DNA of 64,000 nucleotides, taken from Agrococcus sp. ARC_14. GTDB lineage: Bacteria; Actinomycetota; Actinomycetes; Actinomycetales; Microbacteriaceae. The stretch covers positions 2,604,001 through 2,668,000 of the forward strand of contig NZ_JAKUDO010000001.1 in the NCBI RefSeq assembly GCF_022436485.1, given 5' to 3'. Below are positions 45,654-53,515 of this stretch, piece by piece. The position numbers and the translations under genes are program-made. Below the pieces are notes generated by a model. That model was given only the letters and a program-made list of their open reading frames with translations. It searched no databases and was not told the DNA's origin. How positions within the stretch are numbered: position 1 is the stretch's first letter; every line of letters starts with the position of its first letter.

Positions 45654-47489
45654 GTGACCCTGCCGAGCGACGACGACGCCCCGCGCGCCGCCGTCGCGCT
45701 CGCCGAGGACGACCGTGCCGCACCCTCCCGATCACGGCGCGAGCGGGTCACGGATGCGTATGCGGGCATCGAGCGGCGCCTGCGCGAGCCGCGCATCCGT
45801 CGCACCCTTGAGATCGCGGCGCCCGTCGCCATCGTCGGCATCGCCGCCATCGCGAGGCTGTCGGGCCTCGGCCACCCGCACCAGCTGGTCTTCGACGAGA
45901 CGTACTACGTCAAAGAGGGCTTCTCGATGTGGCAGCTCGGCTACGAGGGCGACTGGAGCGACGACGGCAACGAGCGCTTCGAGGCCGGCGACGCGGGCGG
46001 GCTCTCGAGCGAGCCCGACTACGTCGTGCACCCGCCGCTGGGCAAATGGATCATCGGCATGGCAATGGCCGTGTTCGGCATCGGCGACCCCTTCTGGTGG
46101 CGACTGCCGAGCGCGCTCGCCGGCATCGCGCTCGTCGGGCTGACCTACGCGATCGCGCGCGGCATGCTGCGCTCGATCGCCTTCGCGTCGCTCGCGGGGC
46201 TGTGGATGGCGATCGACGGCTTCGCGATCGTCATGAGCCGCACCGCGCTGCTCGACGGGCTGCTTGCGGTGTTCGTGCTGGCCGGTGCCGGAGCACTGCT
46301 GCTCGACCGCCGAGGTTCTGCCGCGCGCACGGTGCGGGCGCTGGCTGCGGGGCGACGCCGCGGGTTGGCCGCGATCTGGGGCCGGCCGTGGATCGTGATC
46401 GCCGGCGCCCTGCTGGGCGCTGCCTGCGCCACGAAGTGGTCGGGCGCTGCCTTCCTCGCGGCCTTCGGGCTCTGGAGCGTGCTCATGGATGCGCTCGACC
46501 GGCGCCGCGTCGGCTACCGGCACCCGTGGCTCGGCACCCTGCTGCTGCAAGCGCCCGCGAGCTTCGTGCTGCTCGTGGGGCCTGCGGTCGCGATCTACGT
46601 CGCCAGCTTCGCCGGCTGGTTCGACGGCGGCTGGGGCTCGCAGCTCGCGCTGGAGCGCGTCGACCTGCGGTGGGGCGGCCTGCTCGCCTGGGTGCCGCTC
46701 GGCCTGCAGTCGCTGTGGATGTACCACGCCCAGCAGCTCGGCTTCCATGTCGGCCTCGACAACGACCACCCCTACCAGTCGCCCGCGATCGAGTGGCTCT
46801 GGCTCGGACGCCCGACGGGCTTCGAGATGGTCGACACGGGCACCGGCGTCTGGTGGATCACCGCGCTGCCCAACCTGGTGGTCTGGTACGGCGGCATCAT
46901 CGCGCTGGGCTTCCTGCTCTTCCACCTGGGCCGCACGCTCGACCGCACCGCCGGCTTCCTGCTGCTGGCGATCGCGGCAGGCTTCGGGCCGTGGCTGGCG
47001 TTCCCGGATCGCACGATCTTCTTCTTCTACGCGATCGTCTTCCTGCCGTTCCTCGTGATCGGGCTCTCGTACGCGCTGCAGATCGCGGTCGGGCGGCTGC
47101 GGCCCGCGGTGCATCGGGCGCGGGCAGCGGCGACGGATGTGAGCACGGACTCCGGCGTCGCTGAGCGATGGGGCACGAACTCCGGCGTCGCTGAGCGATG
47201 GGGCACGAACTCCGGCGTCGCTGAGCGATGGGGCACGGATGCCGGCGTCGCTGATGCCCCCGACGCCGACGCCGCGCTCGACGCCGCCATCGCAGCCGCC
47301 ATCCCCCCGCCGGCTGCCGAAGCCCTGCCCGAGGGCGACGTCGAGCGCAGAGCCGCCGCGTGGGCTGTGATGCTGGTGCTGCTGGTCGCGAGCATCGCGG
47401 TCGCGCTGTGGTTCATGCCCGTGGCGTACGGGATCGCGATGCCGGAGCCGCAGATCCGGCTGCGCTACTGGCCGCCCTCCTGGCCGTAG
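45654..47489 (+). CDS. Protein O-mannosyltransferase (PMT family)
   Basis: 611-residue membrane glycosyltransferase moving mannose from a polyprenyl phosphate onto secreted proteins. The catalytic DE motif is in LVFDETYYVKEG (first extracellular loop), followed by VHPPLGKWIIGMAMAVFG and the NDHPYQSPAIEWLW luminal block; about ten membrane helices. Between the last two helices, residues about 500-530 contain three in-frame copies of SGVAERWGTN from a 30-bp DNA repeat, plus an Asp/Ala-rich stretch absent from ordinary relatives. GTG start. Confidence 0.92.
   Translation: MTLPSDDDAPRAAVALAEDDRAAPSRSRRERVTDAYAGIERRLREPRIRRTLEIAAPVAIVGIAAIARLSGLGHPHQLVFDETYYVKEGFSMWQLGYEGDWSDDGNERFEAGDAGGLSSEPDYVVHPPLGKWIIGMAMAVFGIGDPFWWRLPSALAGIALVGLTYAIARGMLRSIAFASLAGLWMAIDGFAIVMSRTALLDGLLAVFVLAGAGALLLDRRGSAARTVRALAAGRRRGLAAIWGRPWIVIAGALLGAACATKWSGAAFLAAFGLWSVLMDALDRRRVGYRHPWLGTLLLQAPASFVLLVGPAVAIYVASFAGWFDGGWGSQLALERVDLRWGGLLAWVPLGLQSLWMYHAQQLGFHVGLDNDHPYQSPAIEWLWLGRPTGFEMVDTGTGVWWITALPNLVVWYGGIIALGFLLFHLGRTLDRTAGFLLLAIAAGFGPWLAFPDRTIFFFYAIVFLPFLVIGLSYALQIAVGRLRPAVHRARAAATDVSTDSGVAERWGTNSGVAERWGTNSGVAERWGTDAGVADAPDADAALDAAIAAAIPPPAAEALPEGDVERRAAAWAVMLVLLVASIAVALWFMPVAYGIAMPEPQIRLRYWPPSWP
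47151..47256 (+). repeat. 30-bp tandem repeat inside the mannosyltransferase gene
   Basis: Three copies of a 30-bp unit (TCCGGCGTCGCTGAGCGATG + GGGCACGAAC; 47151-47180, 47181-47210, 47211-47240) and half of a fourth. The first two are identical and the third differs only at its end. The unit is a multiple of three, so copy-number change keeps the frame. Confidence 0.92.
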
Positions 47490-47539
47490 GGCTCACCAGC
47501 CCCACCCGCAGGCCGGCCGCGGACCGGCCGCCTGCGTGG

Positions 47540-48085
47540 CTACCGCCACGTCGACCAGTGGCTGCACGGCAGCGTCGAGCCGCGCCGCACGCCCGAGCAC
47601 GGCGGCATCACGGCGGGCGGCTCAGGCTCGATGTCCACCCAGCCGCCGTTCGGCAGCTCTTCGTCGCGGCTGAGCGTCCACAGGTGGGCGGCAGGCTGGA
47701 AGACGTTGGCCAGCACCTCGCAGTCGCAGTAGCCGCCGGCATCTGCGAGGCGCCGCTCGAGCCCGACCGCTCGGGGCGCGATCAGGTCGCGGAAGCGTGC
47801 CGCCAGCCGCAGGTCACCCTGGCAGCCGAAGGCGGTGATGGTGCGGTCGAGGTAGCACCCGAGGCACTCGCGCTCATGCGGAGCCAGCCAGAGCTCCGCC
47901 AGCTCGCGCACATGCGCCTCAGCCTCCGCCTCCGCCATGATCGGCTCGGCAGCGGGGTCGGATCCGGCGGGGTCGGATCCGGCGGCGTCGGATGCGGTGG
48001 ATTCGGCTGCGGTGGATTCGGATGCGGTGGGTTCGAATGCGGTGGAGTCTGCTGCGGTGGATTTGGCTGCGGTGGGTTCGTCCAT
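47540..48085 (-). CDS. DUF2695-domain protein with repetitive N-terminus
   Basis: 181 residues. The central part (ECLGCYLDRTITAFGCQGDL, then RFRDLIAPRAVGLERRLADAGGYCDCEVLANVF) is the DUF2695 domain with its conserved Cys residues (CxxC and CDC). The first 45 residues are imperfect five-residue repeats (STAxx) encoded by eight 15-bp units at 47960-48079. An alternative ATG at 47938 would omit the repeats; neither start has a good ribosome site. A short Cys/Trp-containing tail follows the domain. Function unknown. Confidence 0.72.
   Translation of the reverse strand: MDEPTAAKSTAADSTAFEPTASESTAAESTASDAAGSDPAGSDPAAEPIMAEAEAEAHVRELAELWLAPHERECLGCYLDRTITAFGCQGDLRLAARFRDLIAPRAVGLERRLADAGGYCDCEVLANVFQPAAHLWTLSRDEELPNGGWVDIEPEPPAVMPPCSGVRRGSTLPCSHWSTWR
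47960..48079 (-). repeat. Eight 15-bp repeats
   Basis: Eight consecutive 15-bp units of the form GGATGCGGTGGATTC with 1-5 differences, at the 5' end of the DUF2695 gene. In-frame expansion or loss would change the N-terminal tail by five residues at a time. Confidence 0.85.
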
Positions 48086-48272
48086 GCCGCGCACCGTGCC
48101 ACAGCGGCCCCCGCCCGCGCGCGACCCGCGCACCGACCTGTGCACAGCGCCGAGCCCCGCACCGCACCCGCAACGCACCCCCGCCGCACCGCCTCCCCCG
48201 CCGCACCGCCACCGCCGCCGCACCGCCACCGCCGCCGCACCGCCACCGCCGCCGCACCGCGCCACACGCGAA
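48086..48272. repeat. Low-complexity intergenic DNA
   Basis: Contains an 18-bp-period tract built of CCGCACCGCCACCGCCGC (about 48184-48259) that leads into the long palindrome at 48273. I see no gene, promoter motif or RNA in it. Confidence 0.6.
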
Positions 48273-48334
48273 GCGGACCCGTTCTGCCGAACGCGACCCG
48301 GTGTACCAGGTCGCGTTCGGCGGAACGGGTCCGC
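48273..48334. repeat. Long palindrome, copy 2 of a two-copy family
   Basis: 62-nt foldback: 30 pairs with two mismatches around a central GT. Left half begins GCGGACCCGTTC and continues through GCCGAACGCGACC to GGT; the right half mirrors it to GGGTCCGC. It lies 42 nt downstream of the aldo/keto reductase stop on the minus strand. Related in sequence and outer/inner layout to 20580-20635. Probable terminator or REP-like element. Confidence 0.85.
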
Positions 48335-48375
48335 GAAGCGGGCGCGCCCCTGCCGTCGGGGCGCGCAGCAGGTGG

Positions 48376-49218
48376 CTAGTTCACCTCTGCCGGGTCGCTC
48401 GCGACGCGGCCCGCCGCGCCCTGGTCGAGCGCGTCGATCGCCGCGACGTCGGCAGCGCTCAGCTGCACGCCGGCAGCTGCCAGGTTCTCGTCCATGCGCT
48501 CGCGGCGGTTCGACTTCGGGAAGACGATCCGTCCCGATGCCAGGTGCCACGCGATGGTGACCTGCGCCCACGAGGCACCGATCCGCTCGGCGATCTCGCC
48601 GATGACCGTTGCCGCGTAGTCGACCTTGCCCTGACCGAGCGGGCCCCACGCCTCGATGGCGATGGCGTGCTCGGCAGCGAGCGCCGTCGCGGCCCGCTGC
48701 TGGAACTGCGGGTGCAGCTCGATCTGGTTGATCGCCGGGATGACGCCGGTCTCGAGGATCGCCGGCAGGTAGCGCTCGTCGAAGTTCGAGACGCCGATCG
48801 ACGTGGTCAGGCCCTCGTCGCGCAGCGTCGCGAGCGTCTCCCACGTCTCCACCGGGCTGACCGTCTGCGGCGTCGGCCAGTGGATCAGGTAGAGGTCGAC
48901 GTGCGACAGCCCGAGCTTCTCGAGGCTCTCGCCCAGCGCGGCACGCGTGTCTGCGGCGCCGCGGCGGTCGTTCCAGAGCTTCGTGGTGACGAAGAGCTCG
49001 TCGCGCGCGATGCCGCTGGCCGCGAGCGCGCGGCCCACGCCCTCCTCGTTGCCATAGATGGCCGCCGTGTCGATGTGCCGGTAGCCGGCCTCGAGCGCGT
49101 CGGTGACGATGCGCTCGGTCTCAGCCGGGTCGACCTTGAAGACGCCGAAGCCCAGCTGCGGGATGGTGCGCCCGTCGTTCAGCTCGAGCGTGGGGATCGT
49201 CGTGCTCTCGTTCGTCAT
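48376..49218 (-). CDS. Aldo/keto reductase
   Basis: 280-residue (beta/alpha)8 NADPH-dependent reductase. Catalytic tetrad regions: GYRHIDTAAIYGNEEG (Asp, Tyr), TTKLWNDRRG (Lys) and YLIHWPTP (His). The cofactor block is IVFPKSNRRERMDEN. It resembles the 2,5-diketo-gluconate reductase group, reducing carbonyls of unknown identity. ATG overlaps the prpC stop by ATGA, an unexpected coupling of a reductase to a citrate synthase-type gene. Confidence 0.93.
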   Translation of the reverse strand: MTNESTTIPTLELNDGRTIPQLGFGVFKVDPAETERIVTDALEAGYRHIDTAAIYGNEEGVGRALAASGIARDELFVTTKLWNDRRGAADTRAALGESLEKLGLSHVDLYLIHWPTPQTVSPVETWETLATLRDEGLTTSIGVSNFDERYLPAILETGVIPAINQIELHPQFQQRAATALAAEHAIAIEAWGPLGQGKVDYAATVIGEIAERIGASWAQVTIAWHLASGRIVFPKSNRRERMDENLAAAGVQLSAADVAAIDALDQGAAGRVASDPAEVN

Positions 49219-50375
49219 GCTTCCTCCGTGATGGTCGATGTGTCTTCCGGCAGGTCTGCTGCCGAGACACCCTCAACGTGACGCTCGGCAGGGCCTGTGT
49301 ATTCCGACAGCGGCCTGATCAGCGCATTGTTCGCGCGCTGCTCGATGATGTGCGCCGTCCAGCCGGTGACGCGCGCGGCGACGAACAGCGGCGTGAAGAT
49401 CGGCACGTCGAAGCCGATCAGCGCGTATGCAGGGCCGGACGGGAAGTCGAGATTGGGCTTGATCGGCTTGCGATCGGCCATCGCCTGCTCGAGCGCGGTG
49501 TACATCGCGAGCGTCTCGGGAGCGTCATAGTGCTCGGCAAGGCGCTCGAGCGCTGCGCGCATGGTCGGCACGCGCGAGTCGCCGTTCTTGTACACGCGGT
49601 GCCCGAAGCCCATGATCTTGCGCTTCTCGTCGAGCGCGGTCTGCATCCACGCATCCGCCTTCGAAGCCTCGCCGACCTCCTGGAAGACCTCCATGACGGC
49701 CTCGTTGGCGCCGCCGTGCAGGTTGCCCTTGAGCGCGCCGATCGCTGCCGTGACGGCGGAGTACAGGTCGGCGAGCGTCGAGGTGACGACGCGGGCGGTG
49801 AAGGTCGACGCGTTGAAGGAGTGCTCGGCGTAGAGCACCATCGACTGGTTGAAGGCCTCGACCACGACCGGGTCGGCCTCCTCGCCGAACGCCATCCAGA
49901 GGAAGTTCGCGGCGTAGTCGAGGTCGTCGCGCGGCTCGACGAGCTGCTCGCCGCGGCGGCGGCGCTGCTCGTAGCTGACGATCGCAGGCAGCACCGCGAA
50001 GAGGTTGAACGCCTTGGCGAGGTCGTCGGATGCGTCCTCGGCGTTGGGATCGTTGGCCCCGACGATGCTCACGGCCGTGCGCACGATGTCCATCGGGTGC
50101 GCGGTCAGCGGCAGCGCATCCATCACCGTCTTGACGTTCTCGGGCAGGGCGCGCAGCTCGCGCTCGTTCGTCCGGAACTCGGCGAGCTGCGTCTCGGTGG
50201 GCAGGTCGCCGTGCCACAGCAGGTAGGCGACGGCCTCGAACGGCTGCGTCGCGGCGAGCTCCTGCACGGGATAGCCGCGGTAGAGCAGGGAGTTGGTGTC
50301 TGGGTTGACCTTCGAGATCTCGGTGGTGTCGGCGTAGACGCCAGCGAGACCCTTCTTGATGTCTGGCTCGGCCAT
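49215..50375 (-). CDS. prpC: 2-Methylcitrate synthase / citrate synthase
   Basis: 386-residue type II-like small citrate synthase. Catalytic regions: GALKGNLHGGANEAVMEV (His), GFGHRVYKNGDSRVPTM (His) and PNLDFPSGPAYALIGFD (Asp). Length and the VYADTTEISKVNPDTNSLLYRGYPVQEL start match PrpC (2-methylcitrate synthase of propionate catabolism) more than the 430-residue GltA. prpB and prpD lie near the right end of this window, 12 kb away, which supports PrpC, but a citrate synthase role cannot be excluded. Confidence 0.88.
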   Translation of the reverse strand: MAEPDIKKGLAGVYADTTEISKVNPDTNSLLYRGYPVQELAATQPFEAVAYLLWHGDLPTETQLAEFRTNERELRALPENVKTVMDALPLTAHPMDIVRTAVSIVGANDPNAEDASDDLAKAFNLFAVLPAIVSYEQRRRRGEQLVEPRDDLDYAANFLWMAFGEEADPVVVEAFNQSMVLYAEHSFNASTFTARVVTSTLADLYSAVTAAIGALKGNLHGGANEAVMEVFQEVGEASKADAWMQTALDEKRKIMGFGHRVYKNGDSRVPTMRAALERLAEHYDAPETLAMYTALEQAMADRKPIKPNLDFPSGPAYALIGFDVPIFTPLFVAARVTGWTAHIIEQRANNALIRPLSEYTGPAERHVEGVSAADLPEDTSTITEEA

Positions 50376-50513
50376 GGTGCTCCTCGGTGAACGGATGGGC
50401 GGGGACGCGGGATCGACTCTATGCCACGCGGGCGGCGAGGTCGTTCGCCCGACGAACGGTCACGATGACGCAACGATCCGAACCGGTGCGCGGACCCGTC
50501 GCGCACCTCGCGA

Positions 50514-50519
50514 TAGCGT
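50514..50519 (+). promoter_or_regulatory. TAGCGT -10 box for the BCCT transporter
   Basis: TAGCGT precedes an in-frame TTG at 50526 by 6 nt and the preferred ATG at 50586 by 66 nt. Transcription could thus be leaderless from TTG or carry a short leader. Confidence 0.4.
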
Positions 50520-50585
50520 CGCCTCTTGCCCGCCCGGGCAGGCGAGACCGATGCGCCTGACAACCGAGACGAGACGAGACCAGCC

Positions 50586-52616
50586 ATGCCCGACAGCACT
50601 GCCGAGACCCCGCCCCGCAAGCCGAGGACGCCGGTCAAGCAAGTGGTGAGAGAGGTCACCGAGCCGGGTCTCGTGCACCCCGCACTGATCCCCGGCATTG
50701 GGGTCGAGCGCACCGGCAGGTCGTTTGCGACCAACTGGGCGGTGTTCGCGATCGCCGGCGCCTTCGTCGCCGCCGTGATCATCTGGGGCGTCATCGACCC
50801 GGACAGCATCCAGGCGGTCGGCGGTGCATCGCTCAGCTGGGTCAGCGTCAACTTCGGTTGGATGTTCGGTGCGCTGACGATGGCGGTGACCGTCTTCATG
50901 CTGTTCGTCGGCTACGGCCGAACCGGCGGCGTGCGGCTGGGCATGGATGACGAGCAACCCGAGTTCTCGACCGTCTCGTGGATCGCCATGCTCTTCTCTG
51001 CCGGCCTCGGCATCGGACTGCTCTTCTACGGACCGATGGAGCCGCTCACCTACTTCATGGAGCTGCCGCACGGCTTCGAGTTCGAGAACGGCACGGTCGA
51101 CGCGATGCACGCATCGCTCGCGCAGACGCTGCTGCACTGGGGCCCGATGGCGTGGGCCTACTACGCGCTCGTCGGCGGTGCGATCGCCTACGCCGCATAC
51201 CGGCGCGGTCGCTCGCCGCTCATCTCTGCCATCTTCACGCCCATCTTCGGCCAGAAGACCGAGGGCTGGATCGGCTCGATCATCGACATCTTCGCCATCG
51301 TCGTCACGCTCGGCGGCACGTCGATCTCGCTCGGCATCGGCGCGCTGCAGATCAGCCGCGGGTTCGAGATCATCACCGGCTTCGGCGAGCTCGGCAACGG
51401 CTTCATCATCGGCGCGATCGCGGTGCTGACTGCCATGTTCGTCATCTCGGCCGTCTCTGGCATCAAGCGCGGCATCCGAGCCCTGTCGAACATCAACATG
51501 ATCATCGCCGGTATCCTCGGCCTCTTCGTGTTCATCGCCGGGCCCACCCTGCTGCTGCTCAACCTGCTGCCCTCGGTGATGGTGTCGTTCTTCTCAGAGC
51601 TCGGCACCATGCTCATGCGCAGCGGTTCGCAGGGCGCCGACACCCAGGCGTTCCTCTCGACCTGGACCACCTACTACTGGGCCTGGTGGGTCTCGTGGAC
51701 GCCGTTCGTCGGCATGTTCATCGCGAAGATCTCCCGTGGCCGCACGCTGCGCGAGTTCGTCACCGTCGTGATCGTCGTGCCGTCGATCATCTGCCTGGTC
51801 TGGTTCACGATCGTGGGCGGCACCACGATGGCGATGGAGATGGATGGGCTCGGCATCAGCGAGGCGGGATCGTCGGAGGCGATGCTGTTCGAGATGCTCG
51901 GCAACCTGCCATTGGGCGTCATCACCTCGGTGCTCGCGCTCGTGTCGATCACGATCTTCTTCGTCACCTCTGCCGACTCTGCCTCGATCGTCATGGGATC
52001 CATGAGCCAGGGCGGCAAGCCCGAGCCGAGCATGTGGGTGACGATCACCTGGGGCGTGCTGCTGGGTGTGACCGCAGCAACGCTGCTCGTCGCCGGCGGC
52101 GAGACAGCCCTCGGCGGCCTGCAGTCGCTGATGGTCGTCACGGCGCTGCCGTTCGCCTTCGTGGTGATGGGGGTGATGGTGGCGTGGGCGAAGGAGCTGC
52201 GCACCGACCCCTACATGCTGCGGCGCAAGTATGCGAAGGCGGCGATCGCGCAGGGCGTGCGGCTCGGCATCGAGGAGCATGGCGACGACTTCGTCTTCGG
52301 CTCCAGCGAGGTCGTCGCGGACGACGGCGCGGGTGCCTGGCTCGACACCGGCGACCCAACGCTCACGGAGTGGTGGACGGATGCCACGACCGGCCCGATC
52401 AGCTCGGCCGACGTGCTCCGCAACCTCGAGCCCGGGCGCATCCAGCGCAGGGGCCCCGATCGGCCCGACCACACCGCATCCGGCGACAACGCGCTGACCG
52501 TCGGCGAGGAGCGCGTCGAGCGCCACCGGCGGGAGCGGGAGGCCCGCAGGCACCCGCAGCCCGATGCGACCGAGGAGCCGAGCGGGCACGGCGGGCCCGA
52601 CGAGCCGAAGGGCTGA
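50586..52616 (+). CDS. BCCT-family (betaine/choline/carnitine) transporter
   Basis: 676-residue secondary transporter with 12 helices. The first-helix GLVHPALIPGIGVERTG region, the SAGLGIGLLFYGPMEPLTYF block and the family Trp-rich TYYWAWWVSWTPFVGMFIAKISRGRT signature (helix 8) are present. The GIGIG-like glycine stretch in helix 3 is GLGIG. The long charged cytoplasmic C-terminus (about 130 residues) may sense osmolarity. Likely imports glycine betaine or a similar trimethylammonium compound. Divergent from prpC. Confidence 0.93.
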   Translation: MPDSTAETPPRKPRTPVKQVVREVTEPGLVHPALIPGIGVERTGRSFATNWAVFAIAGAFVAAVIIWGVIDPDSIQAVGGASLSWVSVNFGWMFGALTMAVTVFMLFVGYGRTGGVRLGMDDEQPEFSTVSWIAMLFSAGLGIGLLFYGPMEPLTYFMELPHGFEFENGTVDAMHASLAQTLLHWGPMAWAYYALVGGAIAYAAYRRGRSPLISAIFTPIFGQKTEGWIGSIIDIFAIVVTLGGTSISLGIGALQISRGFEIITGFGELGNGFIIGAIAVLTAMFVISAVSGIKRGIRALSNINMIIAGILGLFVFIAGPTLLLLNLLPSVMVSFFSELGTMLMRSGSQGADTQAFLSTWTTYYWAWWVSWTPFVGMFIAKISRGRTLREFVTVVIVVPSIICLVWFTIVGGTTMAMEMDGLGISEAGSSEAMLFEMLGNLPLGVITSVLALVSITIFFVTSADSASIVMGSMSQGGKPEPSMWVTITWGVLLGVTAATLLVAGGETALGGLQSLMVVTALPFAFVVMGVMVAWAKELRTDPYMLRRKYAKAAIAQGVRLGIEEHGDDFVFGSSEVVADDGAGAWLDTGDPTLTEWWTDATTGPISSADVLRNLEPGRIQRRGPDRPDHTASGDNALTVGEERVERHRREREARRHPQPDATEEPSGHGGPDEPKG

Positions 52617-52673
52617 GCCCGCGGTTCCATCGCCCCATCAGGCGGACCTGACGAGCCGAAGGGCTGAGCCCGC
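52599..52673 (+). repeat. Duplicated 24-bp segment at the BCCT gene end
   Basis: GACGAGCCGAAGGGCTGAGC plus CCGC occurs at 52599-52622, spanning the BCCT stop codon, and again at 52650-52673, 51 bp later. The flanks are partly similar (TTCCATC and CTCCATC), so it looks like an old 51-bp tandem duplication of the gene end. Confidence 0.8.
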
Positions 52674-52702
52674 AACTCCATCCGCTCCCCTCCCCGCAGA
52701 AG

Positions 52703-52737
52703 ACGAGATGCCCCGCCGTGCAGGCGGGGCATCTCGT
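52703..52737. terminator. Bidirectional terminator hairpin
   Basis: Perfect 15-bp stem ACGAGATGCCCCGCC with a 5-nt loop between the convergent BCCT gene and the exported-protein gene. Confidence 0.88.
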
Positions 52738-52752
52738 GTGTGACGGTGCGGG

Positions 52753-53271
52753 TCAGTCGTTCGATCCCGCGGAGCCGGCCGACTGCGCCGACGGCACCGA
52801 GGCCAGCGATTGCGCCGACACCGGGCTCGGCGCCGAAGCGGGCGACGGAGCCGAGGCGGCGGGGGCGGGTGCCGGAGCAGGAGCCGAGTGCGCGCTGGCA
52901 GCCGAGTGCTGCTGCTGCGGCTGCGGCTGCGGCTGCTGCGGTGCGGGCTGCGACTGCTGCGCCGGCGCGGATGCAGCGGATGCGGGCGTGTTCGCGGAGA
53001 CCGGCGTCACGGCCGACTGCGTGGCAGAGGGGGCATCCGTCGACTGAGCGTCGGCGGCCGACACCGCGGAGATGATCGAGGCGTGGTCGCCGGCGGTCTT
53101 GATCTGCACGGCGCCGCCCGAGAGCATGTCGCCGCGCAGCGAGCCCGCCTCGACGACGCTGCCGTCCGCGGAGCGCAGCTCCACGGCGTTCGCGATGCCT
53201 GCCGCGCTGGCCGCGATCGCGCCCAGCCCCAGTGCACCGACGGTGCCGATTGCCATCCACTTGGTGTTCAT
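52753..53271 (-). CDS. Exported low-complexity Ala/Ser/Pro/Gln-rich protein
   Basis: 172 residues. A signal-peptide-like N-terminus (MNTKWMAIGTVGALGLGAIA, then ASAAGIANA) is followed by a short ordered-looking region (ELRSADGSVVEAG, AVQIKTAGDHASIISAVSAA) and then about 100 residues of Ala/Ser/Pro with QPQPQPQQQ. No family recognised; the tail resembles wall-spanning or O-mannosylated linkers. ATG at 53271 has AGGAGG 6 nt upstream. Confidence 0.75.
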   Translation of the reverse strand: MNTKWMAIGTVGALGLGAIAASAAGIANAVELRSADGSVVEAGSLRGDMLSGGAVQIKTAGDHASIISAVSAADAQSTDAPSATQSAVTPVSANTPASAASAPAQQSQPAPQQPQPQPQQQHSAASAHSAPAPAPAPAASAPSPASAPSPVSAQSLASVPSAQSAGSAGSND

Positions 53272-53397
53272 GGTCTTCCTCCTGCGTGTGCTGTGCCCCG
53301 GTCGACCCGGGCTGTGTGCTGGCTCTACTCTCGCCAGCCGAGGTGAGGGCGGGAGGAGGTCTGCATGAGAGGGCTCTCACGGATGGCACGGCGCACG

Positions 53398-53455
53398 CAG
53401 ACCGGTACCGAATGGCCGCTTCGTGCGGCTCTGGCGACCATTCGGTACCGGTCTG
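53398..53455. repeat. Intergenic 18-bp perfect inverted repeat
   Basis: CAGACCGGTACCGAATGG at 53398-53415 pairs exactly with 53438-53455; the 22-nt interior folds as a second small hairpin (GCCGC-TTCGT-GCGGC). It lies 60 nt downstream of the acyl-CoA dehydrogenase stop, so termination is possible. Sequence differs from the 20580/48273 family. Confidence 0.75.
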
Positions 53456-53515
53456 TCGCTCGCCAGGCACGGGGCCCGGGCGAGCGGGTCGGGAGGTTCA
53501 GGCGGGGTTGGCGAC

